Positions 31,608 through 40,536 of a stretch of 64,000 bases of DNA are shown one piece after another (within the stretch, counting starts at the first letter, position 1; each line of letters begins with the position of its first letter). Made by a program: the position numbers and the translations under genes. Under the pieces are notes generated by a model that was given only the letters and a program-made list of their open reading frames with translations, had not been told where the DNA came from and searched no databases. Source of the DNA: Devosia subaequoris (lineage in GTDB: Bacteria > Pseudomonadota > Alphaproteobacteria > Rhizobiales > Devosiaceae). Location of the stretch: positions 868,001 to 932,000 of the forward strand of contig NZ_JACIEW010000001.1 in NCBI RefSeq assembly GCF_014197055.1, given 5' to 3'.

Positions 31608-34388
31608 CTAGATTTTCCCCTCATCCACCGGCAGTCCGGCGGCCGATGCCATCAGGGCATCGAACAGGGCCGCAGCAACCGGATCGGCACCAGGCGCCTC
31701 GCGAGTCAGCCGGAAAGTGGTTGCAACCACGCCGCCGCGTCCGACCCGCTTCTGACCGATGATGGCCGCCGGTTTGTGCACCCAGCCGCAAACCATGCCG
31801 GCAAGCACGTTGCTGCCGAACTCCCAGGGCCGGAACCCGGTGAGCAGATGGTGCGGCACCACATCGGAAAAGCTGAGATCGAAGAGCGGACCGCCCGGAA
31901 TGGCAGCGAAATGACCTTCACGGCGTACCCAGGAAAAGCCGGCAATCCAGTCGCCGCGCCAGATGGTGCCGTCGCGTTCAACCAGGCCGATACCGGGCAG
32001 ATGCTGGTCCAGGCTCGGCCGGAACTGCTTGCCATCGGCCACGATGGAGCGATGCGGCAATTCTCCATCGGGCATGTCTGTGCGCAGGTTCCTGTTGGTC
32101 TCGACGCTGCCATCGGCCAGGATCACATAGCGTGCCCCGCCCTTGATGGCCTCGACATCGGCGCCATCGACCGCGTGGCAGAGGATAATGTCGGCCTCGG
32201 CTGCCGGAACGACCGGATAACCAAGGCCGCTGGCGTAAGCGGCAAGATCAGCGTCGGCAGCAGCAATGGAGGAAAGCCCTGCCGTCTTGCGCTGGGAGTA
32301 AAGCGCGATCTCGCAGCTGTTGCGCGCCAGTACCACACCGTTGGCTTCGAGGATGAAGTCAAGGCGCAGCGTGGTATTGTCGGAAACCGCCGGCATTGAG
32401 AGGCTGGTGGTTCCCAGATCTGCAACCGAAACCGGACCGGTCGCGGGCACATCGAGCGATCCGGTGACACCGCCGCTCCAGCTCAGTTTGGCTCCGTCCG
32501 GGATCGATCCGCCGCCGGTGGCAATCCTGAGTTCAACCGGCAGGTCCTCGCCCGCCCAGGCAGAATAGCGGGCCGGGCGCGGCACGATGACGATGTCGGC
32601 ATTGATGGTGGCGAACACGTCGTGGAAGACGCGCGGATTGCGCTCGATATCGAGAAGGCCGTTGGCTTCCCAATGGACGTCGGTCAATTCGGTGATCACG
32701 TAGCCCATGATTGAGGGATAGCGGCGCATTTCCTCGATCTGGTAGCGCAGGTTCATGAACTGGTACCACTGCACCTGTTCGATGAACCCTTCGAAACTGC
32801 CAAAGGTACCGGCCATATCGAGCGCGCCGAAACGCTCCTCGATGCCATGGGGCAGCGCCACGCCGTCTCCCCAGAGCGACCCGGTCTCGAACCAGTCGGG
32901 CTCCGAGCCATCCTCGTTGCGCAGCTTGCTCGGGTCAGGCAGCCCCCAGACGCCGAATTCGGAAACGATCAGCGGCTCGTCGCCCCGGCGCTCGGCATCG
33001 CCCAGCGGCGAGAAAGTCCAGTCGGCACCGGCAGCGAACTGGGCCGTAATGTCATCCCATTCCTGCCGGCGTTCGGGGACCGAGCGATAATAGTGATAGT
33101 CGTTGAGGTCGGTCTTGACGTGGAAGTTCGGGAAGCAGGCCGAATTGTCGACCACGAGCCGCGTCGTGTCCTCGGCCTTGAGCCAGTCATAACTGTCCTT
33201 GAGCCACTGCCGGTGTTCGGCATTTTCCACCAGTCGGGTGCCCCAATCCTCATTGATCAGCGTCCAGGCGATGATCGAGGGATGGTTGCGGTCGCGTTCG
33301 AGGATACCCACCATGGTCTCGCGCATTCGTCGCGCCGACTCAGATGTGAAGCTCTGCACATTGGGGACTTCGGTCCAGACGAGAAGACCATAGCGATCCG
33401 CTACGTCATAATACCGCGGATCCGGCACCTTGATGTGGCAGCGCAGCGTGTTGAGGCCCAGCTCAATGGCCTTTTGGGCCTGGTCTTCGAGAAATTCCAG
33501 AGAGGGCGGCGTGTAAATGCCGTCGGGATAATAGTCCTGGTCCAGCGCACCGCGCATATAGACCGGCTTGCCATTGAGCAGGATTTGCCCATTGGCAGTG
33601 GTGACGGTGCGGAAACCAAAAGTTTGCTCGACCACATCGAGACCGCCATCGAGAGTCACCGTCAGGGTATAAAGATTGGGCTGGCCGACATCCCAGAGCC
33701 TGGCGCCGGGAACTTCGAGCGTCACACCAACGGATTCGGCTGCGGAAACCTCGGTTGATGCAACAATGGCCCCATCGCCGTCCCGAACCTCCAACTGGGC
33801 CGGCAGGCCATTGGCCGCGGTGGTGAAAGCCAGGTTGGCCTTCACTACGCCATCCATACCGGCTTCGATCGCCACGTGATTGAGCCGCCGCGTATCACGC
33901 GCCAACAGCGAGACCGACTGCCAAAGCCCGCCAATGCGGCCATACCAGGAGATCTTGCCGTGCGGAATTTCCGAGAACGGAAATTCAGGAAAGGCCGACT
34001 GGTCGGCGGACGGCACAGTGACCCGAACTTCGACTTCATTGGTCGGCCGCAGCTTTGCGTTGTCGATTGCAAATTCGAAGGGCAGGAAGGCGCCTTCATG
34101 GCTGCCCAGCTTTTCGCCGTTGAACCAGACCTCGCAGGCATAGCTGACGGCGCCGAACTGCAACGCCAGGTCGCGATTCTCCCATCCGGCCGGCAAGGTG
34201 AAGCTGCGCTTGTAGGTGGCGCGACCAAAGGTATCGACCAGATCGGAAAACTCAGCCTGCCAGGGCTGGGGGACATGCGCCTGGCGCCAGGGCCCATCCT
34301 CATGCCGGAACTGCCAGACACCATCCAGCGACAGGCTGCTGCGCGACGCATTGATCGCCTCGGAGGCCATTGCCCGGCTCAAACTCAT
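31608..34388 (-). CDS. Glycoside hydrolase family 2 (beta-glycosidase)
   Basis: 926-aa GH2 enzyme without a signal peptide, so probably cytoplasmic. The N-terminal jelly-roll and Ig-like domains (about 1-280) precede a TIM barrel with the acid/base Glu380 in WTLINEDWG and the nucleophile Glu477 in IVSEFGVWG. A long C-terminal part (about 600-926) is less conserved. GH2 includes beta-galactosidases, beta-glucuronidases, beta-mannosidases and arabinopyranosidases; I cannot choose among them. The ATG at 34388 follows GGTGGGG; a GTG three codons upstream is possible. It heads the operon with the CUT1 transporter. Confidence 0.88.
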   Translation of the reverse strand: MSLSRAMASEAINASRSSLSLDGVWQFRHEDGPWRQAHVPQPWQAEFSDLVDTFGRATYKRSFTLPAGWENRDLALQFGAVSYACEVWFNGEKLGSHEGAFLPFEFAIDNAKLRPTNEVEVRVTVPSADQSAFPEFPFSEIPHGKISWYGRIGGLWQSVSLLARDTRRLNHVAIEAGMDGVVKANLAFTTAANGLPAQLEVRDGDGAIVASTEVSAAESVGVTLEVPGARLWDVGQPNLYTLTVTLDGGLDVVEQTFGFRTVTTANGQILLNGKPVYMRGALDQDYYPDGIYTPPSLEFLEDQAQKAIELGLNTLRCHIKVPDPRYYDVADRYGLLVWTEVPNVQSFTSESARRMRETMVGILERDRNHPSIIAWTLINEDWGTRLVENAEHRQWLKDSYDWLKAEDTTRLVVDNSACFPNFHVKTDLNDYHYYRSVPERRQEWDDITAQFAAGADWTFSPLGDAERRGDEPLIVSEFGVWGLPDPSKLRNEDGSEPDWFETGSLWGDGVALPHGIEERFGALDMAGTFGSFEGFIEQVQWYQFMNLRYQIEEMRRYPSIMGYVITELTDVHWEANGLLDIERNPRVFHDVFATINADIVIVPRPARYSAWAGEDLPVELRIATGGGSIPDGAKLSWSGGVTGSLDVPATGPVSVADLGTTSLSMPAVSDNTTLRLDFILEANGVVLARNSCEIALYSQRKTAGLSSIAAADADLAAYASGLGYPVVPAAEADIILCHAVDGADVEAIKGGARYVILADGSVETNRNLRTDMPDGELPHRSIVADGKQFRPSLDQHLPGIGLVERDGTIWRGDWIAGFSWVRREGHFAAIPGGPLFDLSFSDVVPHHLLTGFRPWEFGSNVLAGMVCGWVHKPAAIIGQKRVGRGGVVATTFRLTREAPGADPVAAALFDALMASAAGLPVDEGKI

Positions 34389-34398
34389 AATCCCCACC

Positions 34399-34412
34399 CT
34401 AAGCAGTATTAG
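34399..34412. promoter_or_regulatory. Candidate operator CTAA-N6-TTAG
   Basis: CTAAGCAGTATTAG lies 11 bp upstream of the GH2 start in the GH2/lacI divergent region. Its half-sites resemble those of CTAATGGCATTAG found upstream of the second hinge-less LacI gene (36695). It may be a shared target of that regulator pair. Confidence 0.35.
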
Positions 34413-34574
34413 TTATATTATTATCACCATATGACCGAAGCGAAGGGTTTGGCAAGGGGGGTTGCGAAGGGTCTGCACAAATGGGCAAGTTGGCACGTGA
34501 GCTACCCTCAGGCGACGCTCAGTGCTAACAGTCTGCCAACCAATTCGCCTGAAAAGAGAAACTGAGGGAGACGG

Positions 34575-35597
34575 TTGGAAAAGCGCGCAACCATGCATGA
34601 GGTGGCTGAACTGGCCGGGGTCTCCCAGGCCACTGTTTCGCTGGTCCTCAATGGCGTTCCCAATGCCCGCGTATCCAAGGCCACGCGCCGTCGCGTACAG
34701 GAAGCGGCCGAGCAGCTTGGCTATCGCCGTGGCAAGACTCACCCTGTCCCTGCTGGACGGACGCGCGTTATCGGCCTCTTCATCGATGAAGTCTCGACCA
34801 CGCCCTTTGCCGCCGCGTTCATCGAGGGGGCCCGGGACGAGGCTGCCCTGCAGGACGTCACTATCGCCACCTTCTGCACCGGCAATGATCCAGCGCTGGA
34901 ACAGGCAGGGCTCGACATGCTGGTGGCGCAGAACGCCATCGGGGCAATCTACTGTACCCTGATAACGAGACAAGTGACTGTGCCAGCAGCATTTTCTCAG
35001 CTGCCACTGGTGCTGCTCAATTGCTACGAGAAGAAGGTGCAACACCCCTCGGTGGTGCCAGGCGACATTGTCGGCGGTTTCACCGCCACGGACGCCCTGC
35101 TCCGCGCCGGACATAGGCGTATCGCCCATCTGGCGGGCGAGCATATCGTCGAGGCGGCCATCGACCGCGAACAGGGTTTCCGACAGGCCATGGATAAATG
35201 GGGCGTGGCGGTGGACGAGAGCCTGGTTACCCTGGGTGGCTGGACCATTCGGGCCGGGCGCGAACGCGCCTTAGCCCTGCTCTCGCAACCCAATCCGCCA
35301 ACAGCCATTTTCTGTTTCAATGATCGCATGGCGATTGGCTGCTACGAGGTGGCGCGTGACCTGGGCCTGTCCGTTCCCGGCGACCTTTCAATTGTCGGCT
35401 TTGACGATGAGGACATTGCCGCGAACATGGACCCGCCACTCTCCACCATGGTTCTGCCGCATGACGAGATGGCGCGTTGGGCCGTCGGCCAGTTGCTGGA
35501 CGGCTTCGACGGCGTGGACGCCGATGAGCGGCTGCAAAAGCTCAAGATTGAGTGTGAATTGCTGGAGCGCAATTCAATAGCGCCACCAGAGGGTTAG
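34575..35597 (+). CDS. LacI-family regulator without typical hinge helix
   Basis: LacI-type repressor (340 aa, TTG start after GAGGGAG). The helix-turn-helix MHEVAELAGVSQATVSLVLNG is standard. The segment after it (LGYRRGKTHPVPAGRTRVIGL) lacks the usual PNxxARxL hinge helix that inserts into the operator centre. The effector domain is normal. It is divergent from the GH2-ABC operon and overlaps, tail to tail by 4 nt, a paralogous LacI gene with which it shares NDRMAIGCYE. It probably controls the GH2 operon. Confidence 0.85.
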   Translation: MEKRATMHEVAELAGVSQATVSLVLNGVPNARVSKATRRRVQEAAEQLGYRRGKTHPVPAGRTRVIGLFIDEVSTTPFAAAFIEGARDEAALQDVTIATFCTGNDPALEQAGLDMLVAQNAIGAIYCTLITRQVTVPAAFSQLPLVLLNCYEKKVQHPSVVPGDIVGGFTATDALLRAGHRRIAHLAGEHIVEAAIDREQGFRQAMDKWGVAVDESLVTLGGWTIRAGRERALALLSQPNPPTAIFCFNDRMAIGCYEVARDLGLSVPGDLSIVGFDDEDIAANMDPPLSTMVLPHDEMARWAVGQLLDGFDGVDADERLQKLKIECELLERNSIAPPEG

Positions 35598-36673
35598 TTG
35601 CCTAGCGGAGATTCGACGGAATCGCGCTCGACGAGCGGACATTCCAGCTTGGTCAATGGATAGCGATCCTCGGCCACGCCATCGAGTATCTGTTCGAACA
35701 CCCATTGCCCCATGGCGCGGTGCGGCAACACGGTGGTGGTCAAACGCGGATGCAGATGGCGAGCAATCTCCTCGTCATCATAGCCGATCACCGACATGTC
35801 CTGGGGAATGTCGAGGCCGGCTTCCTTCAAGGCCTCATAGCAGCCGATGGCCATGCGGTCGTTTTGGCAGAAGATGGCCGTGGGTCTTTCCTTTAAGGCG
35901 AGGATCTTGCGCGTTGCGTCATAGCCCGCGCTGGCCGACCAATCGCCATTGAAAACCAGGTCCTGATCGAAGGGAATATCGGCAGTCGCCAGCGCGCGGC
36001 GATAGCCCTTGAGCCGATCCTGCGCCGCTTCCATCCAGATTTCGCCGGTGATTGTCGCGACCCGCCGGTGCCCCTTTCTGATCAGGTAATGCGTGGCCCG
36101 CTGCCCACCCGCAATCTCGCTGGGTACAACGGCGGGACGGGCCAGACCCGTAGCGTAGCAATTGAGCAAATAGACCGGGATATCGAGGCTTTTCAGTTCG
36201 AGCGGCAGCTCCACCTGGCGCGTGAAAATTGTCATGTAGACCAGTGCCGAAACGCCCTGATCGACGAAGGCATCGATCAGCGCGGACTCGATCTCGGCGT
36301 CATTGTCGCTCTGCCCGACAAACACCAGATCGCCCAGCTCCCGCGCCGCCTGGGTAAGCCCTTCGATCGCCTGCACCGCTTCTGGGCTGGTCGCCAGTTG
36401 ATCGACAATAAAGCCAATCCGCCGGTTGCGCTTTCCCGCCTGCTGTCCGGATCCATTCTTGCCCGCCGGCACGCTATAACCCAGGCGCCTGGCGGCATCG
36501 AGGACGCGGCGGCGTGTCTCATCCGACAGCCTGATGCCCGGCGCATTGTTGATGACGAACGATACTGTCGCCTGAGAACAGTTCGCCTCCCGCGCGATAT
36601 CGGTCATTGTGACGCGTCGCACGCGACGATCCGGCTGGCGCCTCATGGATGATGTTGTCTTGGTGCCCGTCAT
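35594..36673 (-). CDS. LacI-family regulator without typical hinge helix (paralogue)
   Basis: LacI-type repressor of about 359 aa. The helix-turn-helix reads MTDIAREANCSQATVSFVINN. The linker after it (GYSVPAGKNGSGQQAGKRNRRIGFI) again lacks the hinge motif. Shared blocks with the convergent neighbour include FTRQV, LLNCY, GHRR and QNDRMAIGCYE. Several starts are possible (TTG 36679, ATG 36673, or an ATG nearer the HTH); ATG 36673 is a compromise. A palindromic site lies 22 bp upstream, suggesting autoregulation. Confidence 0.82.
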   Translation of the reverse strand: MTGTKTTSSMRRQPDRRVRRVTMTDIAREANCSQATVSFVINNAPGIRLSDETRRRVLDAARRLGYSVPAGKNGSGQQAGKRNRRIGFIVDQLATSPEAVQAIEGLTQAARELGDLVFVGQSDNDAEIESALIDAFVDQGVSALVYMTIFTRQVELPLELKSLDIPVYLLNCYATGLARPAVVPSEIAGGQRATHYLIRKGHRRVATITGEIWMEAAQDRLKGYRRALATADIPFDQDLVFNGDWSASAGYDATRKILALKERPTAIFCQNDRMAIGCYEALKEAGLDIPQDMSVIGYDDEEIARHLHPRLTTTVLPHRAMGQWVFEQILDGVAEDRYPLTKLECPLVERDSVESPLGN

Positions 36674-36694
36674 CAGCAATCATAAATCCAATTA

Positions 36695-36707
36695 CTAATG
36701 GCATTAG
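36695..36707. promoter_or_regulatory. Candidate operator CTAATGGCATTAG
   Basis: A perfect inverted repeat of two 6-bp arms around a single central G, 22 bp upstream of the LacI-like gene start at 36673. The odd spacing and lack of a central CG fit a regulator without the usual hinge helix. Confidence 0.5.
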
Positions 36708-36836
36708 CAGATTTGATTTGCCGTGTCTCGCGTCAATGACGGGTGCTGCTACGTGCCGCTTATCGCGTGTGCCCTTTGACATCCCCTTCCCCTTCGAACG
36801 AACGGGGACAGCTGCGTCGGGGACGCGGACCGGCGC

Positions 36837-37013
36837 GTAACGCTGGCCGTAAGCGACGCGCCTGATTTCACCTGGGTATCGGCTCATCCGGTTGGCGCCG
36901 AAACCGAAACGGATATCACCCTGCCCACAGAGCCGGGCCAGTACGAGGTGCGGTTCCTCGATCTGAGCCGCCAGGAGGTGCTCGGGCGCGCAATCATTGC
37001 CGTCGGCGAGTAA
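36837..37013 (+). pseudogene. C-terminal remnant of a VWA-type protein
   Basis: A 58-codon open stretch ends in TAA at 37011. It reads like the end of a large von Willebrand factor A or chloride-channel-like protein: SDAPDFTWVSAHPVGAET, then LPTEPGQYEVRF and VLGRAIIAVGE. The frame is closed by a stop at 36777 and no start or upstream domain exists. It is most likely a decayed fragment. Recognition rests on the P-x-PGQYEVRF pattern. Confidence 0.5.
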
Positions 37014-37082
37014 GGCATCAATCAATCGGGGTGGCTCGCACGAAGCGATATCGCTGCATCGCCGACAAGAACGGCTATGCCG

Positions 37083-37232
37083 TCAGGCAATGGACCGCTC
37101 GCTATCCCGCGCATTCTGCCTGGTCCATTCATTGGGAAGTCGTAGCGTAAAGACCGATCCGATGCCGGCGTGGCTGACAAATTCGAGCGTGCCGCCCAGC
37201 AGGTGAGCCAATTGGTGCGAAGTAGAAAGTCC
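37083..37232 (-). pseudogene. Histidine-kinase C-terminal remnant
   Basis: The minus-strand frame ends with GLSTSHQLAHLLGGTLEF, VSHAGIGSVFTLRLP and a stop at 37083. This is the G2-box end of a HATPase_c sensor-kinase domain. Everything upstream (H-box, N-box, sensor) is absent; the homology stops at about 37232 where a LuxR fragment on the other strand begins. It cannot make a working kinase. Confidence 0.65.
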
Positions 37233-37456
37233 CGCCGACCGAAGCAGAAGTGGCCCGTGCTCTGGCCGGTGGACGCCGGACTGACGAAATCGCCAAAGAG
37301 CTGGCGATTTCGGCAACCACCGTGGCGTTTCATCTGCGGAACCTGTTTGGCAAGACGGGAACCCACCGGCAGGCCGACCTGGTCGCCCTGATTCTGACCG
37401 GTCTGGCCTCTATCAGTCCGGCCAAGAACACGTTCGACCGGACGGCCGCTCAATAA
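37226..37456 (+). pseudogene. LuxR-type HTH C-terminal remnant
   Basis: The frame KVPPTEAEVARALAGG, DEIAKELAISATTVAFHL, FGKTGTHRQADLVALIL is a complete LuxR-family DNA-binding domain with its stop at 37454. An in-frame stop (37223) sits directly upstream and no receiver or sensor domain precedes it. A GTG at 37250 could in principle give a 68-aa HTH-only protein. It abuts the kinase remnant head to head, as if a two-gene region had been deleted internally. Confidence 0.6.
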
Positions 37457-37495
37457 CGCCGCCGCGCACCACGGCCGCAATACTTGCGGCGAGCG

Positions 37496-38797
37496 CTAGT
37501 TCAACAGGCCTGCTGCGCGTGGCAGCCACAGGACCGTATCGGGCACATAGGTAATGAGTATCAGGACAGCGATCAGCAAGGCGATAAGGGCCCAGACTTC
37601 CCGGATCATCTCGCCCAGCGGTATGCCGTTGAGCGCCTTGATGATGTAGAGCAGGATGCCATAGGGCGGCGTGATCAGTCCGATCATCATGTTGAACACA
37701 ACCACCACGCCAAAATGGTGCAGGTCGATCCCCAGTGCCGCAGCCGTGGGGATAAAGAGCGGGGTGATCACCAGCATGATGGTGGAGACGTCGAGAAAGC
37801 ACCCCAGCAGCAGATAGAGCAGGTTCACGAACAGCAGAAACGTCCACTGGTTCATGTCGAAGCCCACGAGGAACTCGTAGAGCATTTGCGGTACACGCTC
37901 GATGGCGATGGCGTAGTTGAAGATGAAAGCCCCGCCCAGCACGAGCGTCACCACCGCGGTGGTCTTCACGGTTTCGCGCACCACCTTGTAGAAGTCCGCA
38001 AAACCCATGGAACGGTAAGCAACGACCGCCAGGATCAGTGCGTAGAACGCGGAAACCGCGGCCGCCTCGGTCGGAGTGAAGGCGCCCGAATAAATGCCCC
38101 CCAACAGGATCACCGGCATCATCAGCGGCGGCAGGGCACGCAGGATGATGAGCGGATAAAGCCCCCAGGGGATGACATCTTCAACAGGGAATTTGCGTCT
38201 GATGGCGACGATCTGGACATAGACACAGAGTGCCAGGACGACGATCAGCGCCGGCACCACGCCAGCGAGGAACAACACCCCCACCGAGGTGGAGGAAATC
38301 AGTGCATAAAACACCAGTGGGATGGAGGGCGGAAAGATCGGCCCGACCACTGCGGTTGCGGCAGTGAGGGCGCCAGCGAAGCCGCGCGGATAGCGATCCT
38401 TGTCGATCATCATGCCGGTGACCACCTTGCCGACGCCAGCGGCATCGGAAATGGCCGAGCCGCTCATGCCCGAAAAGATCAGCGAGGTGATGACATTGAC
38501 CTGCGCGAGGCCGCCGGGGAGGCGACCGACCATGGCTAGCGAGAATTTGAGCAGTCGCTCGGTGATTTTGCCGGATTCCATGATGTTGGCGGCAAAAATA
38601 AAGAGCGGCACGGCCAGCGCGACGAAATTGCCGAAAACGCCGTTGAGCACGTTCTCGGCCGCCAGTCCGACGTCGCGGCCGGAGACCAGCAGATAGAAAA
38701 TCGAGGCGACAATCATCGAGATCGAGAAGGGCAGGCCCGATGCGGTGATGACGATCAGCAGGACGACAAGGATGGGAAGGGCGTAATCCGCCAGCAT
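37496..38797 (-). CDS. TRAP transporter large permease (DctM family)
   Basis: 433-aa inner-membrane protein with about 12 hydrophobic segments and DctM motifs (GLPFSISMIVASIFYLL, SGSAISDAAGVGKV, NGVFGNFVALAVPLFI). It forms the ion-coupled channel of a TRAP uptake system with the small permease (24 nt upstream) and the periplasmic receptor. TRAP systems import carboxylates and sugar acids. The neighbouring DHDPS-family lyase suggests a keto-sugar acid or uronate-like substrate. Confidence 0.92.
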   Translation of the reverse strand: MLADYALPILVVLLIVITASGLPFSISMIVASIFYLLVSGRDVGLAAENVLNGVFGNFVALAVPLFIFAANIMESGKITERLLKFSLAMVGRLPGGLAQVNVITSLIFSGMSGSAISDAAGVGKVVTGMMIDKDRYPRGFAGALTAATAVVGPIFPPSIPLVFYALISSTSVGVLFLAGVVPALIVVLALCVYVQIVAIRRKFPVEDVIPWGLYPLIILRALPPLMMPVILLGGIYSGAFTPTEAAAVSAFYALILAVVAYRSMGFADFYKVVRETVKTTAVVTLVLGGAFIFNYAIAIERVPQMLYEFLVGFDMNQWTFLLFVNLLYLLLGCFLDVSTIMLVITPLFIPTAAALGIDLHHFGVVVVFNMMIGLITPPYGILLYIIKALNGIPLGEMIREVWALIALLIAVLILITYVPDTVLWLPRAAGLLN

Positions 38798-38821
38798 TGA
38801 AAAGAACTCCTAGCGGATCGA

Positions 38822-39313
38822 TCAGATGTGGTGGCGCCAGTTCCGACCCATCAGGCCGAACAGACGGTGCAGCCCCTGCCCCGTGAAGGACACGAGAAAC
38901 ACCAGATAGCAGCCATAGATCCATTCCATGGGCAGGCGCATCACCGGCGAATTCTTGCGCGTCAGGAAGGTGAGATAGTCCCAGGTGTGGGGGATCAGCA
39001 GCCCGAAGGCGATTAGCAACACCACCATGGCGAAGATGGCAAAAGCGCGCCTTCCATTGTCGGAGAGCACGTCATAGAGCACGTCGAAAGAGACATGTTC
39101 CTTAATGCGCACCATGAAGGCCGCTGCCCAGAAGACCGCCCAGATGAAGGCGATCATCACGAATTCTTCGGTCCAGGCGAGCGGCCGGTTCATGACGTAG
39201 CGCATGAAGACCTGGGCGATGAACCCACCAAAAGCCACCACGAAGAAAAGGACACCGAGGAGATCGGCAAGCTTTCGCAAAGTGGAAAACAGGGACTTCA
39301 GGTTCGCGTTCAT
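38822..39313 (-). CDS. TRAP transporter small permease (DctQ family)
   Basis: 163-aa inner-membrane protein with four hydrophobic segments and the DctQ motif RPLAWTEEFVMIAFIWAVFWAAA. It pairs with DctM and docks the periplasmic receptor. It lies between the receptor and DctM genes, in the usual P-Q-M order on the minus strand. Confidence 0.9.
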   Translation of the reverse strand: MNANLKSLFSTLRKLADLLGVLFFVVAFGGFIAQVFMRYVMNRPLAWTEEFVMIAFIWAVFWAAAFMVRIKEHVSFDVLYDVLSDNGRRAFAIFAMVVLLIAFGLLIPHTWDYLTFLTRKNSPVMRLPMEWIYGCYLVFLVSFTGQGLHRLFGLMGRNWRHHI

Positions 39314-39345
39314 TTCGTCGTCCAGGTCAGGCGTTATTCAGGCGA

Positions 39346-40350
39346 TCAGGGCGCCAGTTCGTTGATGCGCTCAACCCAACCTTCGGGCCAGGAGGCCGCG
39401 CGATCGGAGTTGAGATAGAAATTCTGCACATGAGTGCGGAACGCATCGACATCGGGCGTCGTGACCGTCAGGCCCTCTTCTTCGAAGAACGACACCAGGC
39501 GGTCTTCGTTGGCGCTGCGCTCGGCATTGTTCCAGTCGCAGGCGGCGACAGCGGCCTCGGTCATCTTGGCCTTTTCGTCGTCGGTGAGCTGTTCCCACGT
39601 CTGATTATTGACCGCCATGGGCAGGCCATCGACCAGGTGGCTGGTCAGGGTGATCTGCTCGGTGACCTCGTAGAACTTGGCTGCTTCAACGGTGGGCAGC
39701 GGATTGTCCTGAGCGTCGATCGTGCCGGTCTGCAGGCCCAGATAGACTTCGCCGAACGGCAGCGGGGTCGGGTTGGCGCCCAGAGCCTCACCGAGGAACA
39801 GCCAGCTGTCGGAGCCGGGCATGCGCAGCTTGACGCCAGCCATATCCTCGGGGGTCTGGATATCGCGCGCGGTTCGCAGGTTGAGCTGGCGCGTACCGAG
39901 GTAGCAGGCATCGAGAAGCTGGATGCCCATCTCGTCGGACACGCGCTGCTTGAATTCTTCGCCGATATCGCTTTCCAGCACGGCCCGGTAGTGCTCGGGG
40001 TTCTGGAACAGATAGCCAGCGGTGAACAGGCCGTATTCGGGGATGGCATCAGCAATGAGCTGGAAGGCAACATAGGCCATCTCGGCATTGCCGCGCTGCA
40101 GCGCGTCGAGGTCGGCATTCTGACCGAACAGGGCGCCCGAATCGTAAAGCTGGATATCGAAGCGGCCCGGCAGCAGCTCCTCGAGCTTGTCGGCGAACAC
40201 CTGCATGGCCTGGGTATGCAGATCGGTTGGAACCGAAACGGTGGTGAATTTGAGTTCGATCTGGTCCTGAGCCAGGGCCGGCGTAGCCACAAGGGCAGTG
40301 GCCAGCGCAGTCGCAGTCATGGCGACCAGGGCGGTGTGCTTAAGGGTCAT
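39346..40350 (-). CDS. TRAP transporter periplasmic receptor (DctP family)
   Basis: 334-aa solute receptor with a signal peptide ending ALAQ. The family core is clear: DMAGVKLRMPGSDSWLFLGEALG, then PLPFGEVYLGLQTGTIDAQDNP. The Arg in KLRMPG is the residue that usually binds the ligand carboxylate. It is divergent from a DHDPS-family lyase gene, with inverted repeats between them. The ligand is probably an organic or sugar acid that the lyase degrades. Confidence 0.9.
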   Translation of the reverse strand: MTLKHTALVAMTATALATALVATPALAQDQIELKFTTVSVPTDLHTQAMQVFADKLEELLPGRFDIQLYDSGALFGQNADLDALQRGNAEMAYVAFQLIADAIPEYGLFTAGYLFQNPEHYRAVLESDIGEEFKQRVSDEMGIQLLDACYLGTRQLNLRTARDIQTPEDMAGVKLRMPGSDSWLFLGEALGANPTPLPFGEVYLGLQTGTIDAQDNPLPTVEAAKFYEVTEQITLTSHLVDGLPMAVNNQTWEQLTDDEKAKMTEAAVAACDWNNAERSANEDRLVSFFEEEGLTVTTPDVDAFRTHVQNFYLNSDRAASWPEGWVERINELAP

Positions 40351-40464
40351 TACGATCCTCCCTCTCGAGCGATGATGATGACGGTTCGCTTCCTCCCCTC
40401 CGGCGTCAGTTTACCGGTGAAAGCGTCCGCTTGTTTTGACGGGCGGACTTTGCAACAGGAAACG

Positions 40465-40503
40465 ACTGATGTAAACAGTGATGTGACAACTGATTGTATC
40501 AGT
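40465..40503. promoter_or_regulatory. Candidate GntR operator repeats
   Basis: ACTGATTGTATCAGT (40489-40503) is a perfect 6-3-6 inverted repeat. ACTGATGTAAACAGT (40465-40479) is a related copy with ACTG/CAGT arms, 24 bp away centre to centre. Both lie between the divergent TRAP and lyase genes, where the downstream GntR protein would be expected to bind. Confidence 0.55.
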
Positions 40504-40536
40504 GGATGTACAAGCCCATTGCGGAGGACCTTTACC

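Noticed and set aside
39430..40536. Long N-terminal extension of the DHDPS-family gene
   Set aside because: The extension runs antisense through the TRAP receptor gene. A GGAGG-preceded GTG at 40537 fits the family N-terminus.
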